A DNA stretch of 64,000 nucleotides from Azospirillum sp. TSO35-2 (GTDB lineage: Bacteria > Pseudomonadota > Alphaproteobacteria > Azospirillales > Azospirillaceae): contig NZ_LGRA01000008.1 in the NCBI RefSeq assembly GCF_003116095.1, positions 427,792 through 491,791 on the forward strand, in the 5' to 3' direction. A model generated the notes under the pieces. That model had not been told where the DNA came from. It worked only from the letters and a program-made list of their open reading frames with translations, and made no database searches. The position numbers and the translations under genes are program-made. Positions 45,451 through 54,717 of this stretch are shown here, piece by piece (within the stretch, counting starts at the first letter, position 1; each line of letters opens with the position of its first letter).

Positions 45451-46632
45451 ATGACCAGCCTTGTCGCGAACGTTGCCGTCGATCTCTCCGGATACGGGAA
45501 CGCCGCTGGATTGAATTTCGACAACTATTACCTTCTCACGGCGAGCGTTTCCCAGATTTCGTTCCGGTACACCCTCAATAACGCCCCTGTAATGGATGTA
45601 TCGGTCCGGGGAACCCTGAATATATCGACCTATGACGTATCGGGACGTATTTCCTCGATCACGGCAAGCGCGCCGGGGGGTGGAACGCTTCTTTCGATCG
45701 ACGGGATGAACATCAGTTTTTCAAGCGCTTACAGCCTTGCAAGCGCTCTGGATATCCCGTCGGCTCTGTCCGGCCCCGATCAGATCCAGGGATCGTCCTA
45801 CGCCGACACCCTGTATGGATATTCGGGCAACGACGCCATCAATGGCGGCGGCGGTGACGACCTGATCAGCGGTGGTTACGGGACTGACACCATCGACGGT
45901 GGCGATGGAACGGACACCGTCATAAGCAGCCAAGCCTATTCATCGAACAAACTCGTCCAATATGGCGGGCGTGTCGCCATATTGGACCGCAGCTACGGCT
46001 CCGACATCCTGTCGAACGTCGAATACATCCGCTTTTCCGACAGGACCATCCCCGCCGCCACCGCGGCCAGCTTCGATGCTCTGAGCTATCTGGCCGCCAA
46101 CCGCGACCTGGCCGCCGCGTTTGGTGCGAACGGCACTGCCGCGTTCAACCACTATGTGCAAAACGGCTACAACGAAGGCCGGTCGACGACCTTCGATGCC
46201 GCCAGCTATCTGGCGGCGAACGCCGACCTTTCCGCCGCGTTCAGGGCCGACACCACCGCGGCAACCCAGCACTACATCACGTACGGCCGCCTGGAGGGGC
46301 GCAGTACGTCGTTCAACGCCATGAGTTACATCGCGGCGAATCCCGACCTGATCCGGGCCTTCGGCACCAACACCACCGCCGCCGCGCTCCATTACGCCAC
46401 GACCGGACGCTTTGAGAACCGATCGACGACGTTCAACGCGGCGGCCTATCTGGCGCGCAACACCGACGTCCAGAGAGCGTTGGGCAGCAGCGAATCGGCG
46501 GCCGCCGCGCATTACGTGAATTTCGGCTATCGCGAAGGCCGCTCATTGGCGCCCATCACCACGACCACCACCCGGGCGGCTTCGATGCTCGGGACCGACG
46601 ACGCGCGTGCCTCGCTGGCCGCAGCGTGGTGA
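45451..46632 (+). CDS. RTX-type secreted protein with four 40-residue repeats
   Basis: A 393-residue protein without N-terminal signal, probably a type I secretion substrate. A strand-rich N-domain (1-105) is followed by calcium-binding nonapeptides (about 128-152: GYSGNDAINGGGGDDLISGG, GTDTIDGGDGTD). Then come four tandem 40-residue repeats (208-367), each built on F-D-A-x-S-Y-L-A-A-N, x-D-L, A-A-x-x-H-Y and G-x-x-E-G-R-S. The final Ala-rich tail could be the export signal. No ABC/HlyD genes for it are in the window. GC is lower than its neighbours. Confidence 0.85.
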   Translation: MTSLVANVAVDLSGYGNAAGLNFDNYYLLTASVSQISFRYTLNNAPVMDVSVRGTLNISTYDVSGRISSITASAPGGGTLLSIDGMNISFSSAYSLASALDIPSALSGPDQIQGSSYADTLYGYSGNDAINGGGGDDLISGGYGTDTIDGGDGTDTVISSQAYSSNKLVQYGGRVAILDRSYGSDILSNVEYIRFSDRTIPAATAASFDALSYLAANRDLAAAFGANGTAAFNHYVQNGYNEGRSTTFDAASYLAANADLSAAFRADTTAATQHYITYGRLEGRSTSFNAMSYIAANPDLIRAFGTNTTAAALHYATTGRFENRSTTFNAAAYLARNTDVQRALGSSESAAAAHYVNFGYREGRSLAPITTTTTRAASMLGTDDARASLAAAW

Positions 46633-46724
46633 TCGGAAGGCGGTGATCGGGAAGGCGCGGTGCCGGCTGGACTGCGTTCAAGCCGGCGTCATCGACGCCA
46701 ACCGTTCCAACGGCATGTTCAAGA

Positions 46725-46809
46725 TGGTGCGGGCGGTCGGAATCGAACCGACACTCCTTTCGGAACCGGATTTTGAGTCCGGCGCGTCTACCAGTTTCAC
46801 CACGCCCGC
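46725..46809 (-). tRNA. tRNA-Leu (CAA anticodon)
   Basis: An 85-nt class II tRNA: acceptor GCGGGCG/CGCCCGC, anticodon loop CTCAAAA (anticodon CAA), and a variable arm with TTCCGAAAGGAG. The T-arm GTCGGTTCGATTCCGAC and an encoded CCA follow. It shares its acceptor stem with the tRNA-Leu(UAA) target of the integrated element. Confidence 0.96.
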
Positions 46810-46982
46810 AACGCCGCCTCTTCTAGCGCAACCGTCCGGAAACGAAAAGCGCAAATCGGCGACGCCCGGCCGCCGCCGCTTATTCCGCGTCGGCGGTGCG
46901 GCCCCTGCCATGCCGTTGCAAGGATCGGAAGGGCGATGCGGACATCTGGCCGAACGGCGCGCGCCGCGCTACTCTGCCGGGC

Positions 46983-47546
46983 ATGACGACCATGCCCCCC
47001 CTCTCTCCCCGCCCGCTCTCCGCCACCGTGTCCCACATCCTCGGGGATCCGCGCCTGGCGTCCCTGTTGCTGGCGCTGGCCAGCGCCGGGGTGCTGGCGT
47101 CGGCGCTGTTCTTCCAGTTCGTGCTGGATTACCAGCCTTGTGTCCTCTGCATCATGCAGCGCTGGCCCTATGTCGCGGTGCTGGTGTTCTCGCTGGTGAC
47201 CTGGCTGTTCCGCCGCTGGAAGGGGCTGGGCGACGCGCTGCTGGTGGCGAGCGGGCTGGCCCTGCTGGCCGGGGCCGGCATCGCCGCCTACCATGTCGGG
47301 GTGGAGCAGCACTGGTGGGCCGGCACCTCGACCTGCGGCGGCTCGGCGCCGGCCAACTCGCTGGAGGCGCTGCGCGCCCAGGTGATGGCCGCTCCGGTCA
47401 CCCGCTGCGACGAGGTCGCCTGGTCGCTGTTCGGCATCTCCATGGCCGGCTACAATGTGGTGATCTCCCTGGCGCTGGCGGTCTTCGCCTTCGTCTCGGC
47501 GCGCACCGCCTACACCCGCACCCCGGTGTCGAGGACCGCACTGTGA
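46983..47546 (+). CDS. dsbB: Disulfide bond formation protein B
   Basis: A 187-residue inner-membrane quinone reductase that reoxidises DsbA. Four hydrophobic helices, the first periplasmic pair QPCVLCIMQRWPY and the second pair (Cys in TSTCGG and TRCDEV) are present. The final helix is SMAGYNVVISLALAVFAF. The ATG at 46983 begins MTTMPPLSPRPL. Its stop overlaps the GTG of coq7, giving a quinone-linked pair. Confidence 0.93.
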   Translation: MTTMPPLSPRPLSATVSHILGDPRLASLLLALASAGVLASALFFQFVLDYQPCVLCIMQRWPYVAVLVFSLVTWLFRRWKGLGDALLVASGLALLAGAGIAAYHVGVEQHWWAGTSTCGGSAPANSLEALRAQVMAAPVTRCDEVAWSLFGISMAGYNVVISLALAVFAFVSARTAYTRTPVSRTAL

Positions 47547-48115
47547 GCGAAACCACCTCTCCGACCGCCATCCCGGCCCGCGGCTTTCTCCCCGGCGATC
47601 TGCCGCGGCGCGAGCGGCTGGCGCGGATCGTCCGCGTCGACCACGCCGGCGAGTACGGCGCCAAGCGCATCTACGAGGGCCAGATCGCCGTCATGGGCAA
47701 GGGCCGGCACGGCAAGACCCTGCGCCACATGGCGGAGCAGGAGCTGGAGCATCTGGAGTATTTCGAGAAGCAGTTGAACCGTCGCCGCGTCCGCCCGACG
47801 CTGCTGCAACCGCTGTGGCACCTCACCGGCTTCCTGCTCGGCGCCGGCACCGCGCTGCTGGGGGAGCGGGCGGCGATGGCCTGCACCGTCGCGGTGGAAG
47901 AGGTGATCGAGGGCCATTACGAGGCGCAGTTGAAGCATCTCGGCCCCGACGAGTCGGAGCTGTCCGACAGCATCCGCAAGTTCCAGGCGGAAGAGGTCGG
48001 CCACCGCGACATCGGCCTGCTGCACGAGGCGGAGAAGGCCCCCGGCTACCCGGTGCTGTCGGCGGCGATCAAGGCCGGCACCCGGGCGGTGATCTGGGTG
48101 GCCGAACGGGTGTAG
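47543..48115 (+). CDS. coq7: 5-demethoxyubiquinone hydroxylase (COQ7 family)
   Basis: A 190-residue di-iron monooxygenase that hydroxylates C6 of the ubiquinone ring. The ferritin-like ligand set is intact: RVDHAGEYGAKRIYEGQ, EQELEHLEYFE, VAVEEVIEGHYEAQ and AEEVGHRDIG. Alphaproteobacteria use this enzyme in place of UbiF. A GTG start at 47543 overlaps the dsbB stop. Confidence 0.95.
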   Translation: MSETTSPTAIPARGFLPGDLPRRERLARIVRVDHAGEYGAKRIYEGQIAVMGKGRHGKTLRHMAEQELEHLEYFEKQLNRRRVRPTLLQPLWHLTGFLLGAGTALLGERAAMACTVAVEEVIEGHYEAQLKHLGPDESELSDSIRKFQAEEVGHRDIGLLHEAEKAPGYPVLSAAIKAGTRAVIWVAERV

Positions 48116-48167
48116 CGGGTCAGCGGGGAGGGGCGCGCAACGCCGCGCCCCGTTCCGGCCGCATCCC

Positions 48168-48731
48168 TTACATCGGGTCCAGTTCCGAGTCCCAATAAAG
48201 AAAATCCCGCCAACTCTCGTGAAGGAAGTTTGGCGGGAAGGCGCGTCCATTCTCTTGCAGCTCGTAGGCGGTGGGCTGGAAGGGTGGACTGAGGGGGATC
48301 ATGCCGCAGACCTGGGGCAGGCGGTTGCCCTTCGCCAGATTGCAGGCCGAGCAGGAGGTGATGACGTTCTCCCACGTCGTCCGCCCGCCGCGCGAGCGCG
48401 GGATGACGTGATCGAAGGTCAGCTCGTGGGTGGGGAAGGGGCGGCCGCAATACTGGCAGGTGAAGCGGTCGCGCAGGAAGACGTTGAAGCGGGTGAAGGC
48501 CGGGCGCCGGGTCGCCGGGATGAACTCTTTCAGCGAGATGACGCTGGGCAGTTGGACTTCGAAGCTGGGAGATCGGACGATTCGGTCGTAGTGCGAGACG
48601 ATGTTGACCCGTTCCAGAAAGACCGCCTTGACCGCTTCCTGCCAGGACCACAGGGACAAGGGGAAGTAACTGAGCGGGCGGAAATCCGCGTTCAGCACCA
48701 GAGCCGGACAGTGATCGGGTGGTGGAGCCAA
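48168..48731 (-). CDS. HNH endonuclease
   Basis: A 187-residue HNH nuclease of a type common in alphaproteobacterial chromosomes. An N-terminal domain PALVLNADFRPLSYFPLSLW precedes the HNH core: FTCQYCGRPFPTHELTFDHV, then SRGGRTTWENVITSCSACN (two zinc pairs CxxC and CxxC, catalytic His in FDHV). TTG at 48731, after GAGGGAG, is chosen because family homology begins there; longer starts exist. No nearby defence genes, so it may be a housekeeping or repair nuclease. Confidence 0.88.
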   Translation of the reverse strand: MAPPPDHCPALVLNADFRPLSYFPLSLWSWQEAVKAVFLERVNIVSHYDRIVRSPSFEVQLPSVISLKEFIPATRRPAFTRFNVFLRDRFTCQYCGRPFPTHELTFDHVIPRSRGGRTTWENVITSCSACNLAKGNRLPQVCGMIPLSPPFQPTAYELQENGRAFPPNFLHESWRDFLYWDSELDPM

Positions 48732-49103
48732 TGGCCACTCCCTCGTCTGGATCCCGGCACGCGACACTGTGGCGACGGTGCGCGGAATCGTGTCTGCTCC
48801 GCCCCGGCGGCCGGAACACCGGCCCGGGACAACCAGATACATAGTGGATCGGCGGCGGAGACTCAACATCTTGACCCGGTGGGGCCCAATTTCTTCACCG
48901 TTGTGTAACCTTTTTCGTGCTGTGGGGATTGGCGCGGGAATGGCCGCGGCGGCTGTGACAATCGCACCGGGCCGGCGAGATTCCCGCGGACGGCCGCCGG
49001 TCCGCTTACCCATCGTTAACCATGACGGCGGCATCGTGGGCCTCGTTGATCCGAGATGATCCCGCCGGCTGCCCCGGCCGGACGCGACCGAGGGAGCCTG
49101 ACC
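48732..49103. other. Intergenic region, no gene found
   Basis: About 372 bases between two divergent genes. An AT-richer stretch near 48820-48930 (with TTGTGTAACCTTTTTCG) and a TTAACC near 49015 may hold promoters. Nothing further is supported. Confidence 0.4.
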
Positions 49104-49304
49104 ATGAGTGCCGAGACGACCGCCGCCCCCGCCCGCCGAAGCGCCGTCATCATCGACCTCGCCCAGAAGCGCCGCGAGCGCGACGAGCGCGAGCGTCAGG
49201 TCCGCATCGACGCCTTCGACCGCGAGCTGCGCCGGCGTCTGGCCCTGTATCTGGAAGGCGAGGACATCCCGGTCGAGCCGATCCGCGACAACCCCTACAT
49301 CTGA
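49104..49304 (+). CDS. Small charged protein (66 aa)
   Basis: A highly charged helical protein (DLAQKRRERDERERQVRIDA). GGGAG precedes the ATG. It lies 65 bases before gluQ. Family unknown. Confidence 0.7.
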   Translation: MSAETTAAPARRSAVIIDLAQKRRERDERERQVRIDAFDRELRRRLALYLEGEDIPVEPIRDNPYI

Positions 49305-49369
49305 GCGCCCGACACCGAGGCGCCGCATCCGGGTGCCCATTCCGGCACCCGATCCGCTATAAGGCGGGT

Positions 49370-50215
49370 ATGAGCGACCTCGTCACCCGCTTCGCCCCCA
49401 GCCCGACCGGGCATCTGCATCTCGGCCACGCCCATTCCGCGCTGTTCGGCTGGACGACGGCCCGCGCCGGCGGCGGGCGTTTCCTGCTGCGGATCGAGGA
49501 CATCGATCCCGTCCGCTGCCGTCCGGAGCATGAGCGCGACCTGATCGAGGATCTGGCGTGGCTCGGGCTCGACTGGGATGGTCCGGTCCGCCGCCAGTCC
49601 GAGCATTTCGACGATTACCGCGCCGCCCTGGCGCGGCTCGAGTCGCTCGGCGTGCTCTACCCCTGCTTCTGCACCCGCAAGGACATCGCCGCCGAGATCG
49701 CCCGCGCCGGCGCCGCCCCGCATGGCCCCGATGGTCCGCTCTACCCCGGCACCTGCCGCCACCGCGGCGCCGACGAGCGCGCCGCGCGGATCGCGGCCGG
49801 CGAGGCCTGGGCGCTGCGACTCGACGTCGCCGCGGCGCGGGCGCTGACCGGGCCGCTGCGCTGGCACGACCGGGCCAAGGGCTGGCAGGAGGCGACTCCG
49901 GAACTGCTGGGCGACGTGGTGCTGGCGCGCAAGGACACGCCGACCAGCTATCACCTCAGCGTCACCGTCGACGACCATCTCCAGGGCGTGACGCTGGTGA
50001 CGCGGGGCGAGGATCTGTTCTTCGCCACCCATCTGCACCGGCTGCTGCAGGCGCTGCTGGGCTACGATCCGCCCGACCACCACCACCACGGGCTGCTGCG
50101 CAACGCCGCCGGCGAACGGCTGGCCAAGCGCGACCGCGCCCAGTCGCTGCGCTCGCTCCGCGCCGAGGGCCGCAGCCCCGCCGAGGTGCGGGCGCTGGCG
50201 GGATTTCCGGACTGA
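49370..50215 (+). CDS. gluQ: Glutamyl-Q tRNA(Asp) synthetase
   Basis: A 281-residue synthetase-like enzyme that attaches glutamate to queuosine in tRNA-Asp. It has the class I HIGH-like motif TGHLHLGHAHS near residue 13, the zinc site CFCTRKD with a downstream YPGTCRH, and a KMSKS-like loop LAKRDRAQS. It lacks the anticodon-binding domain of GltX, which sets GluQ apart. The ATG at 49370 fits the conserved start SDLVTRFAPSPTG. It converges on the Nudix gene. Confidence 0.94.
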   Translation: MSDLVTRFAPSPTGHLHLGHAHSALFGWTTARAGGGRFLLRIEDIDPVRCRPEHERDLIEDLAWLGLDWDGPVRRQSEHFDDYRAALARLESLGVLYPCFCTRKDIAAEIARAGAAPHGPDGPLYPGTCRHRGADERAARIAAGEAWALRLDVAAARALTGPLRWHDRAKGWQEATPELLGDVVLARKDTPTSYHLSVTVDDHLQGVTLVTRGEDLFFATHLHRLLQALLGYDPPDHHHHGLLRNAAGERLAKRDRAQSLRSLRAEGRSPAEVRALAGFPD

Positions 50216-50249
50216 CGGCTTACCGGCGCGATCCTTACCGCCGCAGTTC

Positions 50250-51101
50250 TTACCGCCGGAGCCCGCAGGCGATCTCCAGATAGTCCGGTTCGTTCTCCGG
50301 CGTCAGCCAGCCGTGGCGGATCAGGAAGTCGGTCACCACCAGATTGACGTTGAACTTCCAGTCGCCGGTGGTCCGCACCGAATGGGCGACCTCGGCGATC
50401 GGCCACAGCCCGAACTCCTCGACCTCGCCGTCGGTGTTGACCGGGGTGAGGTCGGCGGGAAGCTCCAGGTCGTAGACGAACAGGCGGTCGCGCTTCAGCC
50501 CGGCCTCGGTTTCCATCGTGTAGCTGATGGCGCCGACCGGCCGGGCCTGACGGATGATGGCGGGGTCGAGCCCGGCCTCCTCCGCCGCCTCCTTCTCCAA
50601 ATTCTCGGCCAGGGTCAGGCCGATCGGCTGGCCGCCGGCGATCAGATTGTCGAACTGGCCGGGCGCGATCTCGCGGTCTCGGGCGCGGCGGCCGATCCAC
50701 AGCGACAACCCGCCATCGTCGCCGCGGACATAGCCGTTGACGTGCAGCCCGTAGGATTCGATGCCGAAGGCGGCGACCGCGGCGCGGTCCAGCCGGGCCA
50801 GCGGCTCCGCCCCCCAGCGTGGCGCCACCGGGTAATACTCCCCGCGCAGCGCCGTGACCGCGCCGCGCTCCACCAGATAGCCGGCGGCGTGGTCGAGCAG
50901 GGTGGAGCGCGCCTCGAAGTCGCGGATCTCCGGCGCGATGGTCACCCGCTCGGGCGTCACGACGAAGCCGGGATCGACGCCGGGCAGCGCCTCGGCCAGG
51001 GCGTGGCGCACCCAGCCCACGGAATGGCCGTCCAGCTCGAACGGGCGGAAGCCGGACAGGTCGTGCGCGTTGCACGCGCGGATGTGATCGAGGAAGCTCA
51101 T
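50250..51101 (-). CDS. Nudix protein with DUF4743 domain
   Basis: A 283-residue protein with an N-terminal DUF4743 domain (about 1-115) and a C-terminal Nudix domain (about 120-275). The Nudix box is GGQPIGLTLAENLEKEAAEE followed by AGL, matching GX5EX7REUXEE with K for R. Similar two-domain proteins include the thiamin pyrophosphokinase-associated Tnr3-type hydrolases. A longer start nine bases upstream (MGSM) is possible. The substrate is unknown. Confidence 0.88.
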   Translation of the reverse strand: MSFLDHIRACNAHDLSGFRPFELDGHSVGWVRHALAEALPGVDPGFVVTPERVTIAPEIRDFEARSTLLDHAAGYLVERGAVTALRGEYYPVAPRWGAEPLARLDRAAVAAFGIESYGLHVNGYVRGDDGGLSLWIGRRARDREIAPGQFDNLIAGGQPIGLTLAENLEKEAAEEAGLDPAIIRQARPVGAISYTMETEAGLKRDRLFVYDLELPADLTPVNTDGEVEEFGLWPIAEVAHSVRTTGDWKFNVNLVVTDFLIRHGWLTPENEPDYLEIACGLRR

Positions 51102-51230
51102 GCTCCCCATCTAAGCGGCGTCGCCGGGCCGGCGCAACCGCTCATCCAGGGCACTCCACCCTGACGCTTCGGACATCTTGCGCAGTTCTGGTTGCCATCG
51201 TACACCGGTTGAGCAACGAAATGACCGCCG

Positions 51231-51713
51231 GTGCCGGAGCGCCGGAGCGTCTTGAACCGAAAGGGCCGGGGCTTGGTGACGGACAGGGCGGCACAGGGAA
51301 CGGACACGCCCTTCGGCGGCCTGTCCGTGCTGGTGATCGAGGACGAGTCCTTCACCCGGATGGTGCTGGCGAAGATGCTGGGCACGCTGGGGGCCAAGGT
51401 GGTCCATCAGGCGGCGGACGGCGAGGCCGGGCTGGCCGCCGTCGCCACCCACGCGCCCGACCTCGTGCTGTGCGACGTCGAGATGCAGCCGATGGACGGC
51501 TTCGGCTTCGTCCGCGCGCTGCGCGCCAGCGCCGACGGCCGCCAGCGCGCGTTGCCGGTCGTCTTCATGACCAACCGCGCCGACCCGGAGCGGGTGAGCG
51601 AGGCGCGCGCCAGCGGCGCCGACGCGGTGCTGGCCAAGCCGGCGACGCCGGCCGCCCTGCGCGACGCGCTGACCGGGTGGTTCCCGGCGGGCGGACCGCG
51701 GCACCCCTCGTAA
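51231..51713 (+). CDS. Single-domain response regulator
   Basis: A receiver domain (about 32-150) with the acidic pair in VLVIEDESFTRM, phospho-acceptor Asp in LVLCDVEMQPMDGF, Thr in VVFMTNRA and Lys in VLAKPAT. All key residues are present. No output domain, so it acts CheY-like on a partner. The start is uncertain: GTG at 51231, or GTG at 51276 (145 residues). Confidence 0.88.
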   Translation: MPERRSVLNRKGRGLVTDRAAQGTDTPFGGLSVLVIEDESFTRMVLAKMLGTLGAKVVHQAADGEAGLAAVATHAPDLVLCDVEMQPMDGFGFVRALRASADGRQRALPVVFMTNRADPERVSEARASGADAVLAKPATPAALRDALTGWFPAGGPRHPS

Positions 51714-52617
51714 AACTGCCTGTTGCGGCGGCATTCGGGCGCCAGCGTCGACTCTGCCTAAATTTTTCCCACTCTGTGGCAAGCCTGCCGAACCTCGGCC
51801 AAGTGATTGAATCGCCTTGGCTATCGCCGGGGAGTGCCGGCGTATGCCGCAATGATGCCGGACCTTCACCCAATTTCCGCCTTGTTGATGGGGTCGAATG
51901 GGTCGCAACATGACCTCTAAGAGGTGTTGGGGCCGTGTCACCAAACAGGCATGGTCAGCCGCAACATCGGCTGCGAGATTTTGTTAAGGTTTGGAGTTCA
52001 GCATCGACGGTAAACCATAGCGCCGTGCTTCGTCGAGGCGGCGCGCTTGTCTCTGGAGGGCGATGGCGTGATCAAGGGCGCCCAGTCGAACCGCACCGGG
52101 CAATATTCCCTGACTGGACGGGCAACGCTGACTGCCGCCGGTCCCACGCCGTCCACCCATTTCATGGCCAGTTTTCTGGCGAACCCTCTGGCGAACCTTG
52201 CGCCGCATTTGCGGGTCGCGCCGGTGCGCCCGTCGCATCCTGGCGCCGTGTTGCGCTCCGCGCGTCGGGCTTGGCCCGGTGGCCTAGGTCCCGACCTAGG
52301 TCCTATGGCCGATGCCGGGACCGGAGCGGGCTTTCCGGCTATGGAGCCTGAGTGCCTGGAAAGCTCTAGGTGCAGCATTACATTCAAAAATGACTCGTTC
52401 GGGGGACGGAGCGTCGCAAGGCGGACGGCTCCCGGCTTTTTCAGGACCGTTCCTTACACCACACCGCTGGCTTCTACCGCTGAGCGGGGGCAGTGCGGGA
52501 CCGCGTGTTCCGCCCCGCCCCTTGGAGTGCCCCATGGATCGCGGCATGCGCCGCGGCCTGCCGCCGGATCCACCGGCCGCGGCCCGGCGCATCGGACCAG
52601 ATAAGACGGAGCGACGA
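51714..52617. promoter_or_regulatory. 900-base leader region of the prkA operon
   Basis: No reading frame here has coding character. Noted elements: an AT-rich start near 51755-51775 (CTAAATTTTTCCCAC), an inverted repeat ACCTCT-A-AGAGGT at 51913-51925, and an 18-bp palindrome CCTAGGTC-CC-GACCTAGG at 52283-52300. An AT-rich stretch near 52376-52395 may hold the promoter. CGGAG precedes the prkA ATG. The length suggests a regulated promoter and a long leader. Confidence 0.5.
52283..52300. promoter_or_regulatory. 18-bp palindrome, possible operator
   Basis: Perfect eight-base arms CCTAGGTC and GACCTAGG around CC, about 320 bases upstream of prkA. CTAG is normally rare in this type of genome, which makes a chance occurrence of two less likely. 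Confidence 0.45.
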
Positions 52618-54564
52618 ATGTTCCCGGCCGACGAACTGTTCACGCGCTACACGCAGAATTACGAGACCCGCCGCGAGACCGAGATGTCCCTGATGGACTA
52701 TCTCCAGCTGTGCCGCGACGATCCCATGTCCTACGCCTCGGCCGCCGAACGCATCCTGGCCGCCATCGGCGAACCGGAGGTGGTGGACACCGCCCGCGAC
52801 CCGCGGTTGGGCCGCATCTTCATGAACCGGACGATCAAGGTCTACCCCGCCTTCTCCGAGTTCTACGGCATGGAGGAGACGATCGAGCGGATCGTCGGCT
52901 TCTTCCGCCACGCGGCGCAGGGGCTGGAGGAGCGCAAGCAGATCCTCTACCTGCTGGGCCCGGTCGGCGGCGGCAAGTCGTCGCTGGCGGAGCGGCTGAA
53001 ATCGCTGGTGGAGAAATGCCCGATCTACGTGCTGAAGGCCGGCAAGGAGATCAGCCCGATCTTCGAAAGCCCGCTCGGCCTGTTCAACCCGGATGAGATC
53101 GGCGACGAGCTGGAGGACCGCTTCGGCATCCCCAAGCGCCGCCTGACCGGGCTGATGAGCCCGTGGGCGGTCAAGCGGCTCGACGAGTTCGGCGGCGACA
53201 TCAACCGCTTCAAGGTGGTGAAGCTGCACCCCAGCAAGCTGCGCCAGATCGGCGTGACCAAGACCGAGCCGGGCGACGAGAACAACCAGGACATCTCGTC
53301 GCTGGTCGGCAAGGTCGACATCCGCAAGCTGGAGATCTACAGCCAGAACGATCCCGACGCCTACAGCTTCTCCGGCGGCCTGAACCGCGCGACCCAGGGC
53401 ATGCTCGAATTCGTCGAGATGTTCAAGGCGCCGATCAAGATGCTGCATCCCCTGCTGACCGCGACGCAGGAGAGCAACTATGTCGGCTCGGAGAACATCG
53501 GCGCCATCCCCTTCCAGGGCGTGATCCTGGCCCACTCCAACGAGGCGGAGTGGCAGACCTTCAAGAACAACAAGAACAACGAAGCCTTCATTGACCGCAT
53601 CTGCGTGATCAAGGTCCCCTACTGCCTGCGGGTGGCGGAGGAGCAGAAGATCTACGAGAAGCTGGTCAACGGCTCCGACCTGGCGACGGCGCCCTGCGCC
53701 CCGGCGACGCTGGAGATGCTGGCCCGCTTCTCGGTGCTGTCGCGCCTGCGCGAGCATCCCAACAGCAGCTTCTACAGCAAGATGCGGGTCTATGACGGCG
53801 AGAGCGTCAAGGAGACCGATCCCAAGGCCAAGTCGATGCAGGAGTACAAGGACCAGGCCGGCGTCGACGAGGGCATGGGCGGCATTTCCACCCGCTTCGC
53901 CTTCAAGGTGCTCGCCTCGACCTTCAACTACGATTCGACGGAGATCTCGGCCGATCCGGTCCACCTGATGTATGTGCTGGAACAGGCGATCAAGCGCGAG
54001 CAGTTCCCGGAGGAGACGGAGAAGAAGTACGTCGAGTTCATCAAGGCCGAACTCGCCCCGCGCTACGCCGAGTTCATCGGCAACGAGATCCAGAAGGCCT
54101 ATCTGGAATCCTACTCCGACTACGGCCAGAACCTGTTCGACCGCTACGTCGACTACGCCGACGCCTGGATCGAAGACCAGGACTTCAAGGATCCCGACAC
54201 CGGCCAGCTGATGAACCGCGAGCTGCTGAACCAGGAGCTGACCAAGATCGAGAAACCGGCGGGCATCGCCAACCCGAAGGACTTCCGCAACGAGGTGGTG
54301 AAGTTCGCGCTCAGGGCACGGGCGGCCAACTCCGGCCGCAACCCGTCCTGGACCTCTTACGAGAAGATCCGCGAGGTGATCGAGAAGCGGATGTTCAGCC
54401 AGGTCGAGGACCTGCTGCCGGTCATCAGCTTCGGCTCGAAGAAGGACGGCGACACCGAGAAGAAGCACACCGAGTTCGTCTCGCGCATGATGACCCGCGG
54501 CTACACCGAGCGGCAGGTCCGCCGGCTGGTCGAGTGGTACATGCGGGTCAAGCAGGCGGGCTGA
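52618..54564 (+). CDS. prkA: PrkA-type serine protein kinase
   Basis: A 648-residue AAA+/kinase protein (YeaG/PrkA) involved in starvation and stress survival. Walker A GPVGGGKSS lies near residues 117-125; the N-terminal part has ELFTRYTQNYETRRETEMSL. The C-terminal PrkA domain (about 400-640) is present. The first gene of the prkA-yeaH-spoVR cluster that is conserved across proteobacteria. The ATG at 52618 is chosen from homology, although the frame is open 102 codons upstream. Confidence 0.95.
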   Translation: MFPADELFTRYTQNYETRRETEMSLMDYLQLCRDDPMSYASAAERILAAIGEPEVVDTARDPRLGRIFMNRTIKVYPAFSEFYGMEETIERIVGFFRHAAQGLEERKQILYLLGPVGGGKSSLAERLKSLVEKCPIYVLKAGKEISPIFESPLGLFNPDEIGDELEDRFGIPKRRLTGLMSPWAVKRLDEFGGDINRFKVVKLHPSKLRQIGVTKTEPGDENNQDISSLVGKVDIRKLEIYSQNDPDAYSFSGGLNRATQGMLEFVEMFKAPIKMLHPLLTATQESNYVGSENIGAIPFQGVILAHSNEAEWQTFKNNKNNEAFIDRICVIKVPYCLRVAEEQKIYEKLVNGSDLATAPCAPATLEMLARFSVLSRLREHPNSSFYSKMRVYDGESVKETDPKAKSMQEYKDQAGVDEGMGGISTRFAFKVLASTFNYDSTEISADPVHLMYVLEQAIKREQFPEETEKKYVEFIKAELAPRYAEFIGNEIQKAYLESYSDYGQNLFDRYVDYADAWIEDQDFKDPDTGQLMNRELLNQELTKIEKPAGIANPKDFRNEVVKFALRARAANSGRNPSWTSYEKIREVIEKRMFSQVEDLLPVISFGSKKDGDTEKKHTEFVSRMMTRGYTERQVRRLVEWYMRVKQAG

Positions 54565-54717
54565 GGCGCAAGATTGTCGCGGGGTGGGGCGTTGCAACGC
54601 CCCGCGGCAACCCCACTGTCATGGTAGGGCGCCCACGTCGCGGGGCGCCTTCCGGGGTGGGACGGCCGGGGTGCCGATCGGTCGCGTGACGAAACGGGTG
54701 GGAGGGCCAGCCTCTTG

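Noticed and set aside
46607..47542. Upstream extension of the coq7 frame
   Set aside because: Passes through tRNA-Leu and dsbB in another frame; the COQ7 family starts at the GTG at 47543.
51998..52604. Frames on both strands in the gap before prkA
   Set aside because: Both have low-complexity Arg/Pro/Ala composition with no domain or good ribosome site; neither frame is credible.
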